A stretch of DNA of 16,506 nt from Salinisphaera sp. UBA1666. Lineage in GTDB: Bacteria > Pseudomonadota > Gammaproteobacteria > Nevskiales > Salinisphaeraceae. The notes beneath the pieces were generated by a model. It was not told the origin of the DNA. It worked only from the letters and a program-made list of their open reading frames with translations, and did no database searches. This document shows, one piece after another, positions 7,047 through 14,073 of the stretch. Location of the stretch: positions 1-16,506 of the forward strand of contig DCKU01000065.1 in assembly GCA_002320455.1 (NCBI GenBank), read 5' to 3'. A program made the position numbers and the translations under genes. The first letter of the stretch is position 1; every line of letters begins with the position of its first letter.

Positions 7047-7078
7047 TCGCATACGCCGGCTGACATAAACTGGGCGGC

Positions 7079-7912
7079 ATGCCTAAGGAAGCTGTTGCAC
7101 AGACCGCTGGCCCGGCCGGCCCCGATGCCCCGATCATCGTGTTCGACTCCGGCGTTGGCGGCTTGTCGGTGCTGCACGCGATTCGCGCCGCCTTGCCCGC
7201 TGCACCGCTCGTCTACGCGATGGACCGTGCGGCCTATCCGTACGGCCAACAGACGGAAGCCACGCTGCTGGCTCGGATACCGGCACTGTTGGGCCGGCTG
7301 GCCGAACGCTACCAGCCACGGCTGATCGTCATCGCCTGCAACACGGCCTCGACAGTTGCCCTGGCCGCAGTACGTGAGGCCTTGCAGGTGCCTATCGTCG
7401 GCACGGTGCCGGCGATCAAGCCGGCCGCGGCCCTGACCCGGACCGGCGTCATCGGCGTACTGGGCACGGCTGCAACTATCCGCCAGAGCTATGTCGACCG
7501 GCTGGCCGCTACGTTCGCTGCCGACTGTATCGTCCTGCGCCACGGCGCACCGGCGTTGGTGGACTATGCCGAACATCAACTGCGCGGCCTGCCCGGCGAC
7601 CGGGCGGCGCCGCGCGAGGCGATCGCCGCTCTTTTACAGGCGCCCCACGGCGAGCGGCTGGATACCATCGTGCTGGCCTGTACCCATTTCCCGCTGGTGG
7701 CTGACGCGCTGCGTGACAACGCGCCACCATCAATCCGCTTCGTGGACGGCGCAGCCGGCATCGGGCGGCGCTGCCAGACGCTGACCGCCGGCCAATCGTG
7801 GCCGGTCAGCCCGGGCCGTGGTATTAGTCTGACGACGGGCGACCCGGCCGAGTGCGAGCCCTTGACCGCAACACTACAGGCCGCCGGTCTGGCACCGGCA
7901 CGCGCGCTGTAG
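7079..7912 (+). CDS. murI: Glutamate racemase MurI
   Basis: MurI interconverts L- and D-glutamate, supplying D-glutamate for peptidoglycan precursors in the cytoplasm, without a cofactor. The 277-residue protein has the two-cysteine architecture: Asp23-Ser24 in IIVFDSGVGGLSVL (19-32), AYPYGQQT (52-59), the first catalytic Cys87 in ACNTAST (86-92), VGTVPAIKPA (107-116), and the second Cys201 with His203 in LACTHFPL (199-206). These match glutamate rather than aspartate or hydantoin racemases. The N-terminus has about 15 residues before the first strand, slightly long, and no strong Shine-Dalgarno stands before the ATG at 7079. It lies 32 bases after the lyase gene on the same strand and converges on pdxY with only 6 bases between the two stops. 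It may be read through from the catabolic unit or have its own promoter. Confidence 0.93.
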   Translation: MPKEAVAQTAGPAGPDAPIIVFDSGVGGLSVLHAIRAALPAAPLVYAMDRAAYPYGQQTEATLLARIPALLGRLAERYQPRLIVIACNTASTVALAAVREALQVPIVGTVPAIKPAAALTRTGVIGVLGTAATIRQSYVDRLAATFAADCIVLRHGAPALVDYAEHQLRGLPGDRAAPREAIAALLQAPHGERLDTIVLACTHFPLVADALRDNAPPSIRFVDGAAGIGRRCQTLTAGQSWPVSPGRGISLTTGDPAECEPLTATLQAAGLAPARAL

Positions 7913-7918
7913 CCATGC

Positions 7919-8806
7919 CTATCGCAGTCGCTCGATCTCGATATGTTCGGGTACCGGCCCACGCAGCGCTGCAGTGATCTCGTCTTGGGCCGGAATCAGC
8001 GCCAGTTCGCGGGTACCGGCGCGCTGCGTGGCGGCGAACAGGATCTCCACCGCAGCCGCGGTTCGGGCAAGTGCTGCCGGCGGGCCGTCTTCGCCAAAGC
8101 CGTCGGCCAGACAGCCCGCCAGAAATACCGCACTGGTGAAATCGCCCGCGCCGTTGGGCGGCACGGCAAAATGAATACGCGGCGTGGCGACGCGCCAGCT
8201 ACCGTGCGCCGTGTCGACCAGCATGGCAATCCGATCGGCCGCGGTATTCTCGACCGACATGCTGGTCATTAACACCACGGCCGGCCCCATCGCACGCAGA
8301 TCGGCCGCAGCGGCCAGGGCATCGGCGCGGGTGGCAATTTCGCGCCCGGCCAGAAACGACAGCTCGAACTGGTTGGGCGTGACGATATCGGCCGCCGGGA
8401 CGCTGCGGCTGCGCATCCATTCAGGGATGCCGTCCTGGACGAAGAATCCCCGGCCCGTATCGCCCATGACCGGATCACAGCAATACAGCGCATCCGGCCG
8501 AGCCGCGCGCAGCTGCGCCAGCGCATCCAGCATGACCTCACCGCTGCGCTGGTTGCCCATATAGCCGGTCAGCAACGCACGCACATCGCGCAGACCGGTC
8601 AGCTCGGCCATGCCATCGAATACATCGGCCACGTGCTCCGGGGAGAAGACCTCACCCGTGAAGGCGCCGTAGCCGGTGTGGTTGGAAAACTGCACCGTGT
8701 TGATAGCAGTCACGTCGTAGCCCAGGCGCTGTAGCGGAAATACGGCTGCGCGGTTACCGACGTAGCCATAAGCCACGTGGCTTTGTATTGAGACGATTTC
8801 GTCCAT
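7919..8806 (-). CDS. pdxY: Pyridoxal kinase PdxY
   Basis: PdxY phosphorylates pyridoxal with ATP to give pyridoxal 5'-phosphate in the vitamin B6 salvage route. The 295-residue protein has the ribokinase-like fold. Marks shared with E. coli PdxY are SIQSHVAYGYVGNRAAVFPL (6-25), NTVQFSNHTGYG (36-47), GYMG (81-84), CCDPVMGD (109-116), IVTPNQFEL (141-149) and PPNGAGDFTSAVFLA (216-230), where Asp222 is the catalytic base. The 287-residue E. coli protein is nearly the same length. A short AGG lies 7 bases before the ATG. The next gene upstream on this strand is an MFS carrier ending 93 bases earlier. The gap contains overlapping inverted repeats. Its stop faces murI's with 6 bases between them and no visible terminator. 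Any co-transcription with the MFS gene is uncertain because of the structured gap. Confidence 0.94.
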   Translation of the reverse strand: MDEIVSIQSHVAYGYVGNRAAVFPLQRLGYDVTAINTVQFSNHTGYGAFTGEVFSPEHVADVFDGMAELTGLRDVRALLTGYMGNQRSGEVMLDALAQLRAARPDALYCCDPVMGDTGRGFFVQDGIPEWMRSRSVPAADIVTPNQFELSFLAGREIATRADALAAAADLRAMGPAVVLMTSMSVENTAADRIAMLVDTAHGSWRVATPRIHFAVPPNGAGDFTSAVFLAGCLADGFGEDGPPAALARTAAAVEILFAATQRAGTRELALIPAQDEITAALRGPVPEHIEIERLR

Positions 8807-8831
8807 GAACGGACCTACACAGGAAGGGACT

Positions 8832-8866
8832 GCGCCATTTTGGCGCGCTGCGCGCGCCCGGCCAAA
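8832..8866 (-). promoter_or_regulatory. Overlapping, mutually exclusive inverted repeats in the pdxY leader
   Basis: Three perfect pairings share bases. GCGCCA (8832-8837) pairs with TGGCGC (8841-8846). GGCGCGC (8842-8848) pairs with GCGCGCC (8852-8858). TTTGGC (8839-8844) pairs with GCCAAA (8861-8866). Any one excludes at least one other, as in attenuator-like leaders. They lie 26-60 bases before the pdxY ATG. No T-tract follows on the minus strand, so termination is not indicated. Function is unknown. Confidence 0.35.
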
Positions 8867-8899
8867 CTCAAGGGCTCGGGCGCCCGTGACCGGCGAGCG

Positions 8900-10072
8900 C
8901 TAGTTGGCCTGTGCCGCACGCCGGTCATACCAGCAGGTCAACGCCCACATGATCAGGCCGAACAGCGACAGCACCGCACCGACATAGCCGGCGGTTTCGG
9001 CGCCGTGACCGTAGGCGATGACCATACCGGCGCACAGCGGGCCCAGCGCGTTGGCGGCGTTGAAAGCCACATGGTTCATGGCCGCCGCCAGGTTCTGTGC
9101 GTCGCCGGCGACGTCCATAAGCCGCGTCTGCAGAATAGCCGCCAGCGCCACGCTGATACCGATCAAAAACACGTCGATGGTCACCGCGATCGGGTAATGG
9201 CTGGCCATCGGAAATGCCGCCAGCGCCAGGAACGACCAGACCAGCATCACGCCGGCGGTGGGCATTTGAGCCCGGTCGGCAAAACGGGGCACCACCATAT
9301 TGCCGACCGTCATGCCCAGGCCGAACACGCCCAGCACCACCGGCACCCATACCGACGACATGCCGGTGACGTTGGCCAGCGTGGTCGTCAGATAGGTATA
9401 GACCGCAAATACCCCGCCAAAGCCGATCGCCCCGATTGAAAGCGTCAGCCATACGTTGGGCCGGGCCAGTGCCGCGAGCTCTCGAAGCGGATGGGCATCA
9501 CTCTGCGCGCCCTGATACGGCGCAAGGACCAGAATCAGCAGGCACGCCGCGACCGCGATTGCCGTCACGGCCCAGTAGCCGGCGCGCCAGTCGAGCAGAT
9601 CCGCCAACCAAGTAGCCGCCGGCACGCCCAGAATGGTTGCCAGCGTCAGGCCCAGCATGACGTAGCCCACGGCCTGGGTCCGCCGATGAGGCTTGACGAT
9701 CGACGCCGCCACCAGCGAGGCCAGCCCGAAATAAGCACCGTGCGGCAAGCCGCTGATGAAACGAAACAGCATCAGCCAGCCGTAGGACGGCGCAATCGCC
9801 GACAAGCCGTTGCCAACGGCAAAAACCACCATCAGCCCGATCAGCAGCGGCTTGCGCGACACCCGCGCAGCCATGACCGTGATGACCGGTGCGCCGACCA
9901 CCACCCCCAGCGCATAGGCACTGATGATATGACTGGCCGTGGATTCGTCGATGTGCATGGCCGACTGGATCAACGGCAACAGGCTCATCGTGCCGAACTC
10001 CGTAGTGCCGATAGCGAACCCACCGGTGGCCAACGCAATAAACACCAGAATCTGCAACAGTCGATTCGGCAT
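8900..10072 (-). CDS. MFS transporter, DHA1 family (YdhP/AraJ-like)
   Basis: A 390-residue, 12-helix inner-membrane carrier close in pattern to E. coli YdhP and AraJ. The first helix carries GGFAIGTTEFGTMSLLPLIQ (family: GAFGIGTTEF). ISAYALGVVVGAP, SRKPLLIG and FRFISGLPHGAYFGL are typical of helices 2-4 and the loop between 2 and 3. VPAATWLADLLDWRAGYW matches helices 5-6. This group includes drug and sugar-efflux proteins, and the substrate cannot be deduced. The start at 10072 is chosen because it gives the usual short N-terminus. An upstream in-frame ATG (10135) would add 21 residues unlike the family and would place a strong hairpin inside the coding region. No good Shine-Dalgarno precedes either. 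pdxY follows 93 bases downstream on the same strand, and a DUF2252 gene diverges upstream. Confidence 0.9.
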   Translation of the reverse strand: MPNRLLQILVFIALATGGFAIGTTEFGTMSLLPLIQSAMHIDESTASHIISAYALGVVVGAPVITVMAARVSRKPLLIGLMVVFAVGNGLSAIAPSYGWLMLFRFISGLPHGAYFGLASLVAASIVKPHRRTQAVGYVMLGLTLATILGVPAATWLADLLDWRAGYWAVTAIAVAACLLILVLAPYQGAQSDAHPLRELAALARPNVWLTLSIGAIGFGGVFAVYTYLTTTLANVTGMSSVWVPVVLGVFGLGMTVGNMVVPRFADRAQMPTAGVMLVWSFLALAAFPMASHYPIAVTIDVFLIGISVALAAILQTRLMDVAGDAQNLAAAMNHVAFNAANALGPLCAGMVIAYGHGAETAGYVGAVLSLFGLIMWALTCWYDRRAAQAN

Positions 10073-10090
10073 GACGTATTCGGAAGCTGG

Positions 10091-10120
10091 ATAAAGAAGA
10101 AGCCGGCCCATCGGGCCGGC
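10091..10120 (-). promoter_or_regulatory. Terminator-like hairpin in the MFS leader (possible attenuator)
   Basis: On the minus strand GCCGGCCC, loop GAT, GGGCCGGC (10120-10102) forms a perfect 8-bp GC stem, followed at once by TTCTTCTTTA (10101-10092). That is the layout of an intrinsic terminator, yet it lies about 30 bases before the chosen MFS start rather than after a gene. It could attenuate MFS and pdxY transcription. The U-tract is interrupted by cytosines, so strength is uncertain. Confidence 0.4.
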
Positions 10121-10212
10121 GGGGATCGGTCCCATGATACCGCGCGATCGGCCATAAGACGAAAGTCGTAATTCCAGCGCGTGGTGTTCGAAGCTAGTGA
10201 CCGGCTGCCGGT

Positions 10213-11577
10213 GTGCGTAAAGTCAAAGACAACGTCCCGTGCATAAAGTCATTGATGAGTTTCCATTTCCGTCGTGCGAGCCGCCGACAGCTCGTAATCG
10301 CCGCCATCGACCAGGCCAACGCTGCGCTTTCGGATATCGATCGCGCGCGAAAATACGCCAAGATGTCGCGCTCGCCCTATCGTTTCTTTCGAGGCACCAA
10401 TCATCTGTTCTGGGCCGATGTCTGGAACGACTGGCGTTCGTATCTCTACGGCGGCCTGCTCGACTCCCAGACCTGGCTGCAGGGGGATGCTCACGTCTAC
10501 AACCACGGCGCCTACGGCGATGATCATCAGGGCATGCACTACGGCATGGATGATTTCGACGACGCGGTGATCGCGGATTATCAATACGACCTATGGCGTC
10601 ATACCGCATCCATGGTGCTGGACGCCGAAGAGAACGCCGGCCTGTCACCGGCCAAGAGCAAGCGCGCGATCCGCCATTTCCTCACCAGCTATCTCGATAC
10701 GCTGGCCCGCACCGCCGACGGCGCGACGCCCGACGATATCCATGTGGCCTACGAAGACAAGCCGCTGTCTCATTTCATGAAGAAAGTGGCCAAGAAGCGC
10801 GGCGTGCCGCGCCAGCTGGACAAATGGTTGATCACCGGCGACGACGGCACTCTGATCTTCGACCTCGACTACCATAAACTGGGCGGCGTATCGGCGGCCG
10901 AGCGCAGCCAACTGGTCAAGGCGCTGGCACAGGAGTATCCGGCCACGCTGCGAGAGTCCGGCGAGGCGGGCCGCGCCAACTTCTCGGTGCTCGATGTCGC
11001 CCGGCGCCTGAACGCCGGCACCGGCTCGCTGGGTCTGGACCGGTTCTATGCGCTGATCGAGTCACACGACGACCCGGTGGATACCCATATCCTGCTGGAT
11101 ATCAAGCAACAGACCCGGCCGCCGGCTTATGACTGCATGACCGCTTCAGAAAAACGGCGTTGGCGCGAGGCGTTCAAGCACGAAGCCCATCGCCACTACG
11201 ACGCTTTCTATGCCCTGTCCCAGCACCCCGACGGATATCTGGGTTGGCTATCACTGGGCGAGCAATGGTTCTCGGTGCGTCGTCGCTCGCCTTACAAGAA
11301 GGATTTCCCTACCCACAAGATCAGTGGGTTTAAAGACTATCGCGCGCTCACCACGCAATGGGGACGCATTTTGGCGCGAGAGCACATGCGCGGTGCCGCC
11401 AGCCTGCGGCCGGATGACCCGGGTTATTTCCATCGGGCAGTCACCGCACGTATCGGCGCCGATCGCGAAGGCTTCAAGAACGTGGTCTGTGACTTCGCTT
11501 TCACCTACGCCGAATGTGCACGCCGCGACTACTGGGCGTTCATCGAAGAGCGCGGCGTGCCCGAGACGGACTCATGA
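10213..11577 (+). CDS. DUF2252 protein, kinase-like fold
   Basis: A protein of up to 454 residues, matching the usual 400-470 of DUF2252. Marks in order are SPYRFFRG (54-61), GDAHVYNHG (91-99), the acidic DDFDD (113-117), and DLWRHTASM (126-134), with FAFTYAECARRDYW near the C-terminus. The GDxHxxN and downstream acidic motif recall the catalytic and metal-binding positions of aminoglycoside/choline-kinase-like phosphotransferases, so a phosphotransferase is a fair guess, but no substrate is established for the family. The protein is soluble, with no signal peptide. The start is uncertain: GTG at 10213 is the longest choice, ATG at 10255 gives 440 residues, and neither has a clear Shine-Dalgarno. 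The gene is divergent from the DHA1 MFS gene, and its stop overlaps the stop of the next, convergent MFS gene within the palindrome TCATGA. Confidence 0.87.
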   Translation: MRKVKDNVPCIKSLMSFHFRRASRRQLVIAAIDQANAALSDIDRARKYAKMSRSPYRFFRGTNHLFWADVWNDWRSYLYGGLLDSQTWLQGDAHVYNHGAYGDDHQGMHYGMDDFDDAVIADYQYDLWRHTASMVLDAEENAGLSPAKSKRAIRHFLTSYLDTLARTADGATPDDIHVAYEDKPLSHFMKKVAKKRGVPRQLDKWLITGDDGTLIFDLDYHKLGGVSAAERSQLVKALAQEYPATLRESGEAGRANFSVLDVARRLNAGTGSLGLDRFYALIESHDDPVDTHILLDIKQQTRPPAYDCMTASEKRRWREAFKHEAHRHYDAFYALSQHPDGYLGWLSLGEQWFSVRRRSPYKKDFPTHKISGFKDYRALTTQWGRILAREHMRGAASLRPDDPGYFHRAVTARIGADREGFKNVVCDFAFTYAECARRDYWAFIEERGVPETDS

Positions 11578-12834
11578 TGGCTCGAGGGCTGGCGACGGCG
11601 CGCCGCGGCTGACCGGCACGATCATCCATGCCACGGCGATGACCTGTGCACAAACCAGACCGCCCAGCGCGTACTGATAGGCCACATCCGGCGGCGCGCC
11701 GTCGGCCGTGGCCGGCCAGAGCCCTACGAACCAGCCCACGCCGTTCTGGATCGCGAACGCCGCCCCGGCACCGCACATGTTCAGCAATGCGATTGCCCGC
11801 CCCATCAGCCGGCCGGGCAGCACCTGGGCGATGCGCGCATAGGCCATGACCGAGCCGGCCGTGGCCAGCCCGAACACCACCCATAGCGGGCCGACCAGCC
11901 AGGCCGGTGCAAACACGATGCCGGCCTGGGCCGCCACGAATACGGCTACGATGACCGCCATGACGTGATCGAGCCGCACGTTGCGGCGCGTGAGCTGATC
12001 GGCGAATGCGCCGAGCGCAAGCTGGCCGACGATAACGGCCCCGGCCAGCCACATCAGATGGGTCGCGGCCAGTGTCTCGCTCATGTCGTTGACCTGGCGC
12101 AGCCAGACGCCGGCCCACAGCCCCTGATAGCCCATCCAGACGCCTTCGCAAAGCAGTACCACGGGGGCCAGCTTCCAGAACAGCGGCTCGGCGAATACAG
12201 CCGACAACCGCGGCTTGGCCTCAGCGGCCGCGTCATCGCCGGCGCATTCATCGGGGTGGTCCGGCACCAGCCACCACACCAGCACCGCCATGACCGCGAT
12301 CACGAGCGCGATGCCCCGAAACAGGGTGCGCCAGCTCATGTAATCGAGCGCGATGGCGGTCGGCAGGGTTGCCGCCAGCGCGCCGATGCCGGAAATGCCC
12401 AGCAGCGCGCCGTTGACCAGCGTGGCCCGCTCGGGCGACCACCACAGCGCGTTGGCTTTGTAGGCGCCAACCCAACACGCCGCCAGTCCCGCGCCGGTCA
12501 ACAGCCGCCCGGCCAGTACCAGGCTATAGCTATGGGCGGTGAACAGCAGCGTGCCGGCGGCGGCCAAAAGCAGAAACAGGCTCACCACGCGACGCGAGCC
12601 AAAGCGATCCAGCAGCATGCCCACCGGCACCTGCAGCACCGCGATCGCGATCATGAATACCGCGCTCAGCAAGCCCAGCTCGCCGGCCGAAAGCGACAAC
12701 GCCTCGCGCAGCGCCGGGGCTGCCACGCCGCCGACGTTACGCAGCATTTCAGAGAGCATATAGACGGTCGTGAACGGCGCAAACACGCGCAACAGGAGCG
12801 CGGCGACGGGTGCCTGGCGAGCAAGCGGTTTCAT
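11572..12834 (-). CDS. MFS transporter (anion/nitrate-porter-like pattern)
   Basis: A 420-residue inner-membrane carrier with about 12 hydrophobic segments and a polar mid-loop (PDHPDECAGDDAAAEAKPR, about residues 190-208). The loop after helix 2 has VGMLLDRFGSRRV, the Major Facilitator motif A, and the second half carries GAFADQLTRRNVRLD at the equivalent place. The LLTGAGLAACWVGAYKANALWW stretch marks helices 4-5. The pattern recalls carriers of small organic or inorganic anions (CynX/NarK/OPA-type) more than drug pumps, but the substrate is not determined. The start at 12834 is chosen because GAGG stands 8 bases before it. An in-frame ATG 39 bases upstream adds a non-family leader. It is divergent from a GcvA-like LysR gene, the usual regulator/target layout, and its stop overlaps DUF2252's by 6 bases. 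Confidence 0.9.
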   Translation of the reverse strand: MKPLARQAPVAALLLRVFAPFTTVYMLSEMLRNVGGVAAPALREALSLSAGELGLLSAVFMIAIAVLQVPVGMLLDRFGSRRVVSLFLLLAAAGTLLFTAHSYSLVLAGRLLTGAGLAACWVGAYKANALWWSPERATLVNGALLGISGIGALAATLPTAIALDYMSWRTLFRGIALVIAVMAVLVWWLVPDHPDECAGDDAAAEAKPRLSAVFAEPLFWKLAPVVLLCEGVWMGYQGLWAGVWLRQVNDMSETLAATHLMWLAGAVIVGQLALGAFADQLTRRNVRLDHVMAVIVAVFVAAQAGIVFAPAWLVGPLWVVFGLATAGSVMAYARIAQVLPGRLMGRAIALLNMCGAGAAFAIQNGVGWFVGLWPATADGAPPDVAYQYALGGLVCAQVIAVAWMIVPVSRGAPSPALEPS

Positions 12835-12863
12835 GACGGCGCCTCGTGCGGACTGTGAGAAGA

Positions 12864-12893
12864 TCGGCAGCACCTGCCGACGGACGACATAAT
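12864..12893 (+). promoter_or_regulatory. Inverted repeat and -10-like box between the MFS and LysR genes
   Basis: TCGGCAG (12864-12870) and CTGCCGA (12874-12880) are perfect 7-bp arms around CAC. CATAAT (12888-12893), one base from the -10 consensus, follows on the plus strand. The repeat would overlap the -35 region of a promoter for the LysR gene, a place suited to autoregulation and control of the divergent MFS gene. No convincing -35 is visible. Confidence 0.35.
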
Positions 12894-12966
12894 TTGAAGG
12901 CGCCGCCGCTGTGTCACACGCTGAAAAATTCGAGGTCTGGCCTCAACACTGTTTGGGCCAGCGGAC

Positions 12967-13881
12967 ATGAGCCGACAGACGCCGTCGTTTCAGGCGCTGC
13001 ACGTGTTCGTGACCGTGGTGGATGCGGGCAGTATCCGCGAGGCCGCCGAGCGTCTGCACCGCACCGAGTCGGCGGTCAGCCACCAGCTGCGCACGCTCGA
13101 GCGCCAGCTCGACGCCCCGCTGATCGAGCGCCTGCGCCGCGGTATCCGCCCCACGGCCCTGGGGGCGCGCTATGCCGAGCGGCTGGCCGGCCCGTTCGCC
13201 GAGATCGATCGCGCCACGCAGCAGCTGTTCGAGCCGGCCGCGCGGCGCAGTATTTCGGTCACACTGTCGCCGGTGCTCGCCAGCCTCTGGCTCGTCCCCC
13301 GACTGGCCGACTTCGAGGCTGCCTTCGACAATCTCTCGCTGCGCCTGGTGACCACCGATCGCTGGCTGGACCTGGCCCGTGACGGGGTGGATATCGCCAT
13401 CCGCTACCACGCGCGCCGACCGGCGCACTCGGCCAACCGGCTGTTCATTGAGCGCGGCTTTCCCGTCTGTAGTCCGGCGGTGGCGACCACCGAGGACGCC
13501 ATGCGACGCGCGCTGGCCGAGGGCCGGATTCTGATCAACCAAGCCCAGGCCGACGAGTGGCGGCTCTGGCGGGCCGCCCTGGCCGAGCCGCTTGAGCTGT
13601 CACGCCGACGCGAACGCCTGGCCGACTCCAATCTCACGCTCGAAGCCGCCGCCCAGGGTTACGGTATTGCTATGGGCCGCGAGCCGTTGGTGTCCGACCT
13701 GCTCCAGCGCGGGCGCCTTGTCGCGCCGCTGGGCCTGGATTTCCCCACCGGCGGCGCCTACGAGCTGCGAATTCGAGACGGCTCGAGTGCGCCGGACGTA
13801 CGAGAACGCGTAGCGGCTTGGCTCGGCGAAGCGCTGGCCGAAGCCATGGTCACGGTGCGGCCGGATGGCATCGGCGACTGA
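12967..13881 (+). CDS. LysR-family transcriptional regulator, GcvA-like
   Basis: A 304-residue LysR regulator. The N-terminal helix-turn-helix is at about residues 8-66 (GSIREAAERLHRTESAVSHQ as its core). The effector domain starts near residue 95 (SISVTLSPVLASLWLVPRL) and contains DLARDGVDIAIRYH (131-144) and LEAAAQGYGIAMGREPLV (224-241). These are characteristic of the GcvA/AmpR branch, whose members often answer to amino acids or small ligands. The ATG at 12967 lacks a clear Shine-Dalgarno. It is divergent from an MFS gene with 132 bases between the starts and an inverted repeat there, so it probably controls that carrier. The following icd gene begins 192 bases downstream and looks independently regulated. 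The ligand is unknown. Confidence 0.92.
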   Translation: MSRQTPSFQALHVFVTVVDAGSIREAAERLHRTESAVSHQLRTLERQLDAPLIERLRRGIRPTALGARYAERLAGPFAEIDRATQQLFEPAARRSISVTLSPVLASLWLVPRLADFEAAFDNLSLRLVTTDRWLDLARDGVDIAIRYHARRPAHSANRLFIERGFPVCSPAVATTEDAMRRALAEGRILINQAQADEWRLWRAALAEPLELSRRRERLADSNLTLEAAAQGYGIAMGREPLVSDLLQRGRLVAPLGLDFPTGGAYELRIRDGSSAPDVRERVAAWLGEALAEAMVTVRPDGIGD

Positions 13882-13900
13882 CGGCCTCGAGCGACCGACC

Positions 13901-13929
13901 TTTAAGAAAAGCGCGCCTTTCAGAATAAT
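13901..13929 (+). promoter_or_regulatory. Weak sigma-70-like promoter candidate upstream of icd
   Basis: AATAAT (13924-13929) matches the -10 consensus at five of six places. TTTAAG (13901-13906), 17 bases before it, is a poor -35. A start near 13936 would give a long leader containing the inverted repeats at 13960-14009. This is a weak call, made only because an isolated high-expression gene should have a promoter in this 192-base gap. Confidence 0.22.
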
Positions 13930-13959
13930 CGCGCGTAGCCACACCAGGCGGCATCCGGC

Positions 13960-14009
13960 TCGCAAGCGGACGATGGCATCATGCCCGCAGCGAACGGTGG
14001 CGCTTGCGA
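13960..14009 (+). repeat. Nested inverted repeats in the icd upstream region
   Basis: TCGCAAGCG (13960-13968) and CGCTTGCGA (14001-14009) are perfect 9-bp arms, 32 bases apart. Between them GGCAT and ATGCC form a short second repeat around one base (13975-13985). They lie 65-114 bases before the GTG start of icd. They could fold as a branched leader hairpin or act as a paired protein-binding site. Confidence 0.45.
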
Positions 14010-14073
14010 AAACCTGTCACCATCCCAACTTTATTTGGGTCGAAACATTTGCTCCAGCGAGGTCTAGACGCCC

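Noticed and set aside
6462..7052. Minus-strand open frame of 196 codons over the lyase gene
   Set aside because: Shadow of the lyase, whose motifs are clear on the plus strand.
7141..7720. Aspartate or hydantoin racemase instead of MurI
   Set aside because: VFDSGVGGLSV, PYGQ, ACNTAST and ACTHFPL are all of the glutamate racemase form, and length fits MurI.
8840..9439. Plus-strand open frame of 199 codons antisense to the DHA1 MFS gene
   Set aside because: His/Arg/Gln-rich shadow of a membrane protein without any family pattern.
11965..12858. Open frame of 297 codons on the plus strand, antisense to the MFS gene
   Set aside because: Gln/His/Arg-rich composition typical of the complement of membrane-protein codons. 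The MFS gene on the other strand explains the region.
14024..14039. CCCAA and TTGGG short hairpin in the icd leader
   Set aside because: Five-base arms with no following T-tract or other signal. The larger repeats upstream are more convincing.
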